Shown: positions 1-5,018 of the stretch, piece after piece
Numbering within the stretch: position 1 is the first letter of the stretch
How the letters are laid out: every line of letters begins with the position of its first letter
Assembly: GCA_021106775.1 (NCBI GenBank)
Contig: JAIOTL010000441.1
Coordinates: forward strand, 1-7,152
Direction: 5' to 3'
DNA length: 7,152 nt
Source: Planctomycetota bacterium
GTDB taxonomy: Bacteria > Planctomycetota > UBA8742 > SKZP01 > JAIOTL01
Position numbers and translations under genes: made by a program
The notes under the pieces: model-generated
Told to the model about the DNA's origin: nothing
Databases searched by the model: none
What the model saw: only the letters and a program-made list of their open reading frames with translations

Positions 1-1
1 A

Positions 2-823
2 AAATCATCCAAAAAATCAAAGAATTTTGAGGAATTAAAAACAGCATTACAGAAAATCAACGCGATTTATCGCAAACCCTATTCAACATTTGCGTTATCC
101 TCAATTTGCATTGAGATGGGTCGCAATATTGTAAAATTAACTGAAAACTGCAAAAACGCGGGGCTCTGCGAAAAGGATATCGGATTTATCAAAGCTGATG
201 ACACAAAAGAATTAGTGAGAAAGCTCTCAGAAATTCTGAAAACTGAAAAACTTTTTACACTTGCAAAACAGCTGAATTGCACAAAGAATAACAGGAATAA
301 GTTAAGCAAGCGTGTTACTCAATTCGAGCAGATATGGGTAAAAACACTCAAACATGAAAAAGTAGGAAAAATCGTCAATGCAGACGTTTTCAGCTTTATT
401 TCTGAGAATGCCGACGCGATTGAAACGGGCATAAAATCACTAAACAAGGCTGAACTTGAATTATTGAATCTTATCAACGCTTTTCGAGAAGAAATCGGCT
501 TAATCCCTCTGATTGTCAAATCTAAAACACTGAAAACCGCAACAGATAATTACATTCAAATGATGATAAAAATGGAGAATATTTCGCATATTGGTTCAGA
601 TGGTTCAAATCCCGCGCAAAGAGCGAAAAAATCAGGTTTCAAGGGTAAAAGTATCGGTGAAAACCTATACCGTGGTATAAAAAATGCCAACTTGCCTGAA
701 AACGTGTTAAATTCGTGGTTTCACAGTGCTGAACACCTGAAGAACATCATCAGCAACGATTTCGACAGCTGCGGAGTCTCCAAAAGCGGATATAACTGGT
801 GTATGTTGTTCGGAGGACCGTAA
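2..823 (+). CDS. CAP/SCP (YkwD-like) domain protein, 5' end cut by window
   Basis: The first ATG in the window is at 116, but the frame is open without a stop back to base 2, so the gene starts upstream and 273 residues are visible. The last ~120 residues form a CAP domain: LLNLINAFREEIGLIPL (helix 1 with the family's R..xGL.PL pattern), SHIG, SIGEN, and SAEHLKNII before a final W-x-x-LFG strand. The expected acid/histidine cluster is present: His196, Glu220 and His245 of the visible protein. Bacterial CAP proteins are usually exported, but their biochemical role is poorly defined. The ~150 residues before the domain are charged and helical, with several cysteines, and I do not recognise them. 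Two cysteines near the C terminus (CGVSKSGYNWC) could pair. Any signal peptide would lie outside the window. The gene converges on the RHH-like gene 40 bp away, with no clear terminator between them. Confidence 0.75.
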   Translation, partial: KSSKKSKNFEELKTALQKINAIYRKPYSTFALSSICIEMGRNIVKLTENCKNAGLCEKDIGFIKADDTKELVRKLSEILKTEKLFTLAKQLNCTKNNRNKLSKRVTQFEQIWVKTLKHEKVGKIVNADVFSFISENADAIETGIKSLNKAELELLNLINAFREEIGLIPLIVKSKTLKTATDNYIQMMIKMENISHIGSDGSNPAQRAKKSGFKGKSIGENLYRGIKNANLPENVLNSWFHSAEHLKNIISNDFDSCGVSKSGYNWCMLFGGP

Positions 824-863
824 TCAGCAGAATGTTCTTCGACTGATTGTATGAAACAAGACT

Positions 864-1235
864 TTATTCGTTGATTTTTAGGTCGCCAAGAGGAAGCTGT
901 TCCGAGCACGTGATTCCCTGCTTTTTCAAAACATCCTTCAAACCTTTGACGTGTTTTTCCCATTTCGCATTGTCTTTGCCCGTAAAATCCCCGAAAATCT
1001 TGTCAAGATAGAAATCAATCGCTTCTCTAATGAATGCCGACGGCTTTTCAGGAAACGGACCGAGATCAGCCTGTTCAATGTTCGCTAATTCGCAATACGC
1101 CAGAAGAAGCTTAATCGCTTTATGAGACTTATTCGACATAAAAAAAGTAATACGCTTTTCAGACACAATCTCTGGAGCATTCTTCTGATCTTTATATCTT
1201 TTGTCCCTATTGTTAAGAACCTTACCGTTACTCAT
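864..1235 (-). CDS. small putative ribbon-helix-helix DNA-binding protein
   Basis: This encodes 123 aa from the ATG at 1235-1233. A GTG three codons earlier (1244) lies inside the Shine-Dalgarno sequence AAAGGTGG, which sits 5 nt before the ATG, so the ATG is preferred. The N-terminal ~20 residues are polar. Then comes a short strand (KRITFFMS), a helix (NKSHKAIKLLLAYCE), a linker, and a second helix (PSAFIREAIDFYLDKIF). This strand-helix-helix order, with a S/AFIREAI-type second helix, resembles RHH (CopG/MetJ-fold) proteins, which dimerise and insert the strand into the DNA major groove. The linker (ANIEQADLGPFPEKP) is longer than in a classical RHH, and a charged ~40-residue tail follows. 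No antitoxin partner is visible: the neighbouring downstream gene is convergent. It is divergent from the kinase-like gene, and inverted repeats lie in the shared promoter region, suggesting autoregulation or control of its neighbour. The gene looks real; the fold is an inference. Confidence 0.6.
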   Translation of the reverse strand: MSNGKVLNNRDKRYKDQKNAPEIVSEKRITFFMSNKSHKAIKLLLAYCELANIEQADLGPFPEKPSAFIREAIDFYLDKIFGDFTGKDNAKWEKHVKGLKDVLKKQGITCSEQLPLGDLKINE

Positions 1236-1240
1236 TTGTT

Positions 1241-1248
1241 CCACCTTT
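1241..1248 (-). promoter_or_regulatory. ribosome binding site deciding the start of the RHH-like gene
   Basis: Read on the minus strand, AAAGGTGG is followed by AACAA and then ATG at 1235-1233, a normal 5-nt spacing. The alternative GTG start at 1244-1242 would lie within this motif and is therefore unlikely. Confidence 0.65.
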
Positions 1249-1275
1249 ACAAGACGTCAATGTTGATAAAGCCTG

Positions 1276-1304
1276 TTTATATATATTTCAGAGGTTAAGT
1301 GCAA
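1276..1304 (-). promoter_or_regulatory. candidate sigma-70-type promoter of the RHH-like gene
   Basis: On the minus strand TTGCAC (1304-1299) is followed after 17 nt by TATAAA (1281-1276). The -10 match is good and the -35 match is only partial (TTG). The initiation site would fall about 35 nt before the start codon. The left arm of the outer inverted repeat (AGGTTAAG, 1292-1299) lies between and overlaps these boxes, so a bound repressor would block the promoter. Predicted by eye only. Confidence 0.4.
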
Positions 1305-1360
1305 GAAAGAATAATAATTTGTTCATATATTCACAATTAATCTGTGAATATCCTTAACCT
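1292..1360. promoter_or_regulatory. nested inverted repeats, candidate operator in divergent promoter region
   Basis: Two perfect inverted repeats are nested. The outer pair is AGGTTAAG (1292-1299) with CTTAACCT (1353-1360). The inner pair is ATATTCACA (1327-1335) with TGTGAATAT (1343-1351), separated by ATTAATC. The outer arms touch the putative -35 regions of both divergent promoters. RHH proteins typically bind short repeated half-sites near their own promoters, so this is a plausible operator for the adjacent regulator. The inner palindrome could also bind an unrelated dimeric regulator. No T-tract follows it in either direction, so it is not a terminator. Confidence 0.45.
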
Positions 1361-1383
1361 ATAACAATATCTGCTGGTACAAT
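1354..1383 (+). promoter_or_regulatory. candidate extended -10 promoter of the kinase-like gene
   Basis: TTAACC (1354-1359, four of six matches to TTGACA) is followed after 18 nt by TACAAT (1378-1383). The -10 is preceded by TGG, giving an extended -10 (TGn). The -35 box overlaps the right arm of the outer inverted repeat. This would leave a leader of about 100 nt before the ATG at 1488, in which I see no strong structure. Confidence 0.35.
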
Positions 1384-1487
1384 AAAGCATAGATAAACGA
1401 AAGCGCAAGCAGCAACATCCGAGAATATTCAAAATAAGTGAAAACAAACAGCATTTTCTGCGATTTCTAAAGGAGTTGAGCGTAAAT

Positions 1488-2471
1488 ATGACTTTTTATC
1501 CGTTAAATTTCAAAAAAGGTGAACGCTTAAACGAATATGAGCTTTATGAATGCACTGACGATAACTGCACCGATTATGCTGAGGAAAACAAGAACATTCT
1601 GACGTTTTCTGCAAGGGATACAAACTCGAATTTGCTCTTATCACTTGAGATTCCTGTTAGTGACGCTGGCAACGAAATAATCCTTCAAAAAAGATACATT
1701 CTCAACAAAATTAAAGATATTCCTTATGTTCGCAAGCTTATCCCCCAAAAATCATTCGATTCATCAAACAATCTTCTCGCCCTCGAGCTGCTGCCTCCCG
1801 AAAACCTGCGCAAACATATCGAAAATAAAGGAAAATTTCAACCTGAAAAGCTTGGCGAAATTGTGTGCCAGCTTTTAACTCTTGCGAAGAACCTTCAAAA
1901 TATGAATATCGAGCTTCCTAAAATCTCGGTTGATAATATTTATATCTCAGCATCAAAGATTATTGTCGATTATGCGAATCCTGTTACGTTTGATGAGTTC
2001 GTCGCTGATCTCGCGAAGATTATCGCATTAATAACCGAAAACGAGAAACTTGCCAAAATATTGATAGAACAGCTTCCGGTTGATGAGGGGAACAAAAATT
2101 TTAAACATGTCAAAGCTCGAATAATCAGCATTATCGGCGGTAAAGCAGAAAACCAGAATTTCTCGCTTGATGAAGCAACAGTAAAATGCCCTGAATGCGG
2201 CACAGAATATGTTCTAAGCGCGAATGTGTGCAAGAAATGTAATATAAACCTTCTCACCGGTACTAAACTTGATGCTGGTAAGACCGAATTATTCAAACGA
2301 AAAAAAGCAGGCTCAAGCAAAATCTCAGCCCTTGTCATCCTTGGAGCGTTAGTATCTGTTTTCGCGGTTTTCAGCAAAGCTCTGGGAATAAGCTGGATGC
2401 TTTGGACATTGATTACAGGCGTTGCTTTTGTGGTTTTAGTGATAATTTTTCTAATAGTCATGGGCACATAA
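1488..2471 (+). CDS. degenerate kinase-like protein with zinc ribbon and two C-terminal membrane helices
   Basis: This encodes 327 aa from ATG 1488. A TTG at 1476 is possible by frame but directly abuts the Shine-Dalgarno AAAGGAG (1469-1475), so it is not used; the ATG sits 12 nt after it, slightly long. Residues ~10-225 follow the order of a Ser/Thr kinase domain: a hinge-like LLALELLPPENLRKHI (96-111), a helix with LGEIVCQLLTLAKNLQ, a catalytic-loop-like stretch SVDNIYIS (147-154) keeping the Asn, and IIVDYAN (158-164) in the DFG place. The HRD Asp is gone (LPK, 143-145), DFG reads DYA, and no VAIK lysine is evident, so it is probably a pseudokinase. Residues 234-251 form a zinc ribbon, CPEC then CKKC. 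A basic KRKK (270-273) precedes two hydrophobic helices (~279-299 and 302-324), placing the domain in the cytoplasm on a membrane anchor. Target unknown. Kinase homology is inferred by pattern; the ribbon and membrane helices are clear. Confidence 0.55.
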   Translation: MTFYPLNFKKGERLNEYELYECTDDNCTDYAEENKNILTFSARDTNSNLLLSLEIPVSDAGNEIILQKRYILNKIKDIPYVRKLIPQKSFDSSNNLLALELLPPENLRKHIENKGKFQPEKLGEIVCQLLTLAKNLQNMNIELPKISVDNIYISASKIIVDYANPVTFDEFVADLAKIIALITENEKLAKILIEQLPVDEGNKNFKHVKARIISIIGGKAENQNFSLDEATVKCPECGTEYVLSANVCKKCNINLLTGTKLDAGKTELFKRKKAGSSKISALVILGALVSVFAVFSKALGISWMLWTLITGVAFVVLVIIFLIVMGT

Positions 2472-2531
2472 GATTATTTGGTTTCTTCCGAAAAAATTAT
2501 TATAATTTTCTGATATTAGGTTGTTTTCAAA

Positions 2532-2652
2532 GGGTGTGTTTAAAAAATAGAAAATTGTAATTCCTGCGAAAGCAGGAATCCAGTTAATATCTCAATTCTG
2601 GATTCCCAATCAAGTTGGGAATGACAACAAAAGTTATTTCACAAACACAGCC
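2532..2652. mobile_element. possible MITE-like element containing hairpin repeat copy 1
   Basis: GGGTGTGTTTAAAAAATAG at 2532-2550 matches, in 14 of 19 positions, the reverse complement of the sequence ending at 2652 (GGCTGTGTTTGTGAAATAA). These would be terminal inverted repeats of a 121-bp non-coding element enclosing the two-hairpin repeat. The flanking bases are A-rich on both sides, so a short target duplication cannot be judged. It ends 22 bp before the cdsA start codon. No transposase is encoded in the window. Confidence 0.35.
2556..2626 (+). repeat. two-hairpin dispersed repeat, copy 1
   Basis: Hairpin A is ATTCCTGC-GAAA-GCAGGAAT (2560-2579), a perfect 8-bp stem with a GAAA loop. Hairpin B is ATTCCCAA-TCAAG-TTGGGAAT (2602-2622), also a perfect 8-bp stem. 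They are joined by CCAG, a 14-nt spacer and CTGG, which are themselves complementary. The right end is GGAATGACA; the left end (TGTAATTCC) is one base off its complement. It lies between the kinase-like gene and cdsA, in the opposite orientation to copies 2 and 3. The layout resembles paired REP/BIME units or a small MITE. Confidence 0.85.
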
Positions 2653-2674
2653 AAAATTATTTTGAAAGATATTT

Positions 2675-3784
2675 ATGCCCAAAGTCATCAAACGCTGCGT
2701 AATCGGACTATTGTTAATTATCATATTAATAAGCATTCTTTTCCTCGATTATCGGTTGGAAACTTCTCGCATATTCGGTAATTACTCGTCTGGATGGGGC
2801 ATTACTCTTCTCGTTCTGTTTTTTGCCAACTTCACAGCGTATGAAATTGTAAAAATCATCAGAAAAACAAGCATTCATCTTAATCTGACTGCAATACTGC
2901 TTGGTGTAAATGCGATGATTATCGGTTCTGTCGTGGTTTCACAGAACATGAATAAAACCTTTGACCCAATTTGGTGTACAAACAATCATTTCCCAGGCTG
3001 TGTGCAATCTGACCGAGAAACACCTTTAGAATTCAACTACAAAATTCTCAATAAGGAGAAACTTATTGAATTTAAGGACGTTCAGTCTATTACACATGAG
3101 GAATATATCAAGTATATGAATAATGCGAAAAAACGGACAATGCGCGATGCTGTCATCATTCCAATACCGAAATATTTGATGCTCATCCTCGGTTTCGGTC
3201 TGATTTTCACATTTTTTTGCTGGATTACTGCACTTTGGCGCAACCTCAAAACCGACGACCAACACAATCAGCGAATTCTCTCAATTGTCATGAGTATGCT
3301 GGTATTCGGGCTTGTTGGCTTCTCGTATTCATGTGCGATTTTTATTAGAATTATTCCATTTTACGGCTTATATCTCATAATATTTACGCTGACTGTTGCA
3401 CGACTTGGAGATTCAGGCGCGTATTTCATTGGTCGGGCATTTGGCAGGAATAAGCTTATCCCCGCAATCTCACCCAAGAAAACGATTGAGGGCAGTATTG
3501 GCGGGTTCGCAACATCCGTGATTTTGGGTGCGTTTCTTGCATATTTTTTTGATTTAGGACTGATTTGTGATGCAAATCCATGGATTTCGGGAGCGATTTT
3601 CGGGTTGATTATCGGGTTCGCAGCACAGCTTTCCGATTTGTTTTCATCGTTACTCAAGCGTTGGGCAAAGGTCAAAGATTCGAGCAATTTGATACCGGAG
3701 TTCGGCGGAATCCTTGATTTATCGGACAATTTCCTCATGGCATTGCCAACAATGTACGTAATCCTTCTCATAATCTGGGTCTAA
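2675..3784 (+). CDS. cdsA: phosphatidate cytidylyltransferase (CDP-diglyceride synthase)
   Basis: This 369-aa multi-pass inner-membrane enzyme makes CDP-diacylglycerol from phosphatidic acid and CTP, the branch point to all bacterial phospholipids. The C-terminal half is typical: GDSGAYFIGRAFGRNKL (245-261), SPKKTIEGSIGG (266-277), then QLSDLFSSLLKRWAKVKD (318-335) and PEFGGILDLSDN (341-352), with the acidic residues Asp246, Asp321, Asp335, Asp348 and Asp351 present. The usual PGHGGxLDRxD signature has changed: His is Phe343 and Arg is Leu349. I recall similar H/R losses in CdsA from planctomycete-like bacteria, so activity is still likely. At ~369 aa it is longer than the ~270-285 aa of E. 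coli-type enzymes. The extra length includes a polar segment (~91-160) between membrane helices. The Shine-Dalgarno is weak (GAAAGA). Hairpin repeats flank the gene on both sides, and it converges on atpF. Confidence 0.9.
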   Translation: MPKVIKRCVIGLLLIIILISILFLDYRLETSRIFGNYSSGWGITLLVLFFANFTAYEIVKIIRKTSIHLNLTAILLGVNAMIIGSVVVSQNMNKTFDPIWCTNNHFPGCVQSDRETPLEFNYKILNKEKLIEFKDVQSITHEEYIKYMNNAKKRTMRDAVIIPIPKYLMLILGFGLIFTFFCWITALWRNLKTDDQHNQRILSIVMSMLVFGLVGFSYSCAIFIRIIPFYGLYLIIFTLTVARLGDSGAYFIGRAFGRNKLIPAISPKKTIEGSIGGFATSVILGAFLAYFFDLGLICDANPWISGAIFGLIIGFAAQLSDLFSSLLKRWAKVKDSSNLIPEFGGILDLSDNFLMALPTMYVILLIIWV

Positions 3785-3792
3785 CGCTCAGC

Positions 3793-3901
3793 CAAGATAG
3801 TATTAAAGGGTTCACAAAAAAATGTCATTCCCAACTTGATTGGGAATCCAGAATCTGCGATAATCCTAAAAACCTGGATTCCTGCTTTCGCAGGAATGAC
3901 A
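3793..3901 (-). repeat. two-hairpin dispersed repeat, copy 2, with extended flank
   Basis: The core (3823-3901) runs TGTCATTCC to GGAATGACA. Hairpin B is ATTCCCAA-CTTGA-TTGGGAAT (3827-3847) and hairpin A is ATTCCTGC-TTTC-GCAGGAAT (3878-3897), which reads GAAA in the loop on the minus strand. A 22-nt spacer separates CCAG and CTGG. Bases 3793-3822 (CAAGATAGTATTAAAGGG and following) match the sequence left of copy 3 with few differences, so the repeated unit extends beyond the hairpins. It lies just after cdsA, inverted relative to copy 1. It could fold in the cdsA transcript 3' end but has no immediate T-tract. Confidence 0.85.
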
Positions 3902-3946
3902 TCCATCATTTGTTTTTTGACTAAGTAAAAGATTTCTGCATTTCAA

Positions 3947-3976
3947 ATTAAAAAAGCTCCGGCAATTCGGAGCTTT
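3947..3976 (-). terminator. intrinsic terminator of atpE-atpF
   Basis: A perfect 9-bp stem, AAAGCTCCG (3953-3961) and CGGAGCTTT (3968-3976), has a 6-nt loop. Read on the minus strand it is followed by a run of six T ending at 3950, and it begins 17 nt after the atpF stop. There is no T-run on the plus-strand side, so it serves the atp transcript rather than cdsA. Confidence 0.85.
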
Positions 3977-3993
3977 GGTTGAAAAAATTGTAG

Positions 3994-4560
3994 TTAGACA
4001 GGTTTTATCTCGTTGATTTTATCGAAAACTTCTTCAGCAAGCTTTTTATGGTCATCGTCAGTCAAGTTGCGCTTAATCACTTCACTTGCGATTTTTAGCG
4101 AATTCTCAAGCGTTGTGTTCCTGAGTTCTGCCATCGCCGCCTTCTTCTCAAGGTCGATTTCTCGTTTTGAGCGTTCGATAATCTCCTTCGCTTCATCCTT
4201 TGCTTTTTCCTCTATCCTGAGCTTAATCCTCTCACCCTGATCTCTCCCATCCCTGCGCATCTGCTCAATTTCCTCGTGAACGCCGGCAATTTTCTCATCG
4301 TAAACCTTCTTCTCGTTCTCGGTTTCTTCCCGCAGAAGTTTCGCATCTTCAATATCTTTTGCAATCTTTTCGGCACGTTCGTTAATCATTTTAGCAATAG
4401 GTTTCCATGCAAAACGTGACATAATCCATAAAAAAACGACAAACGCCAGGAATGTGTAAAAAATCAATGAAACATCAAAGTCCATCAATCCTGGACTTGC
4501 TTCCGCATCAGCATTTTCGGATGCAAAAATGACAAAACTAAACAGGTTTATGCCAAACAT
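3994..4560 (-). CDS. atpF: F0F1 ATP synthase subunit b
   Basis: This is the peripheral stalk subunit that ties the F1 head to the membrane a-subunit. Two ATGs are in frame (4566 and 4560). The weak Shine-Dalgarno AGTGAG abuts the first and is 6 nt from the second, so 4560 (188 aa) is preferred. Residues 1-25 are a short hydrophobic stretch then an acidic, small-residue segment (FASENADAEASPG), resembling a cleavable leader or an extra N-terminal extension. The membrane helix is ~31-48, followed by the conserved FAWKPI (50-55) and a long charged coiled coil (~56-165) typical of the b dimer. It lies about 40 bp downstream of atpE on the same transcript and is the last gene before the terminator. 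The delta subunit gene (atpH), normally next, is missing. b and b' forms cannot be told apart here; only one copy is seen. Confidence 0.9.
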   Translation of the reverse strand: MFGINLFSFVIFASENADAEASPGLMDFDVSLIFYTFLAFVVFLWIMSRFAWKPIAKMINERAEKIAKDIEDAKLLREETENEKKVYDEKIAGVHEEIEQMRRDGRDQGERIKLRIEEKAKDEAKEIIERSKREIDLEKKAAMAELRNTTLENSLKIASEVIKRNLTDDDHKKLAEEVFDKINEIKPV

Positions 4561-4599
4561 TATCATCTCACTGAAATTTTCACAGATGGATCAAGCTGT

Positions 4600-4863
4600 T
4601 TATGAAAGCGAACCTGATGCAATTAAAGCAATAACACAGGCGAAAAGTGCAATACCTTCAAGCAGGAAGCCAAGCAACATACCTGCTCCGCGAATCGAAC
4701 CTGCAACCTCTGGCTGACGTGCCATACCGTCGGACATACCCGTAACAATTTTACCAAGCCCGAATGCAGCACCAATAACTATCAGACCGACACCCATAAT
4801 TGCTCCGGCAATAGCAATACCTGCGCCGACTGAACTTGCTTCCGCGATTAATAATGAAATCAT
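4600..4863 (-). CDS. atpE: F0F1 ATP synthase subunit c (proteolipid)
   Basis: This 87-aa two-helix hairpin forms the rotor c-ring. A strong Shine-Dalgarno GAAGGAG (4869-4875) lies 5 nt before the ATG. Helix 1 (~12-40) is rich in Gly and Ala, the polar loop carries the family's ARQPE (48-52), and helix 2 (~58-83) carries the ion-binding carboxylate Glu69 in LLEGIALF. The Gln of helix 1 and the Ser/Thr after the Glu that mark sodium-binding c subunits are absent (GLGK; EGI), so the ring is probably proton-driven. The usual upstream atpB (subunit a) is absent: the 155 bp before the gene (4864-5018) hold no gene, and the next gene upstream is the unrelated RocB-like one. I see no convincing promoter there by eye. 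Confidence 0.93.
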   Translation of the reverse strand: MISLLIAEASSVGAGIAIAGAIMGVGLIVIGAAFGLGKIVTGMSDGMARQPEVAGSIRGAGMLLGFLLEGIALFACVIALIASGSLS

Positions 4864-4868
4864 TAAAA

Positions 4869-4875
4869 CTCCTTC
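4869..4875 (-). promoter_or_regulatory. strong ribosome binding site of atpE
   Basis: GAAGGAG on the minus strand lies 5 nt before the ATG at 4863. This near-consensus site suits the high c-subunit stoichiometry, whereas atpF has only a weak AGTGAG. Confidence 0.75.
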
Positions 4876-5018
4876 AAAATGCTTTCAAGTATCTTTTTAC
4901 ATGCATTAAGCCCGTTCTGCAAGTTTCAATTCCTGCAATCTGCATATTTTCAGCAAATATTCACAGAACCAAATATGATTTCAATGACAATAATACCATC
5001 ATATGTTTTTACTTAATA

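Noticed and set aside
1476..1478. TTG as start of the kinase-like gene
   Set aside because: It directly abuts the AAAGGAG motif with no spacing, whereas the ATG at 1488 is properly downstream of it.
1970..2467. Long minus-strand frame opposite the kinase-like gene
   Set aside because: It is an antisense shadow of a gene with clear domains and has no recognisable motif or ribosome binding site.
2493..2509. AAAATTA-TTA-TAATTTT palindrome after the kinase-like gene, considered as a terminator
   Set aside because: The stem is purely A/T with a 3-nt loop and no following T-run, so it is probably chance in AT-rich DNA.
2556..3901. Hairpin repeats as a CRISPR array
   Set aside because: The copies are more than 1 kb apart, differ in orientation and carry a gene between them, with no regular short spacers.
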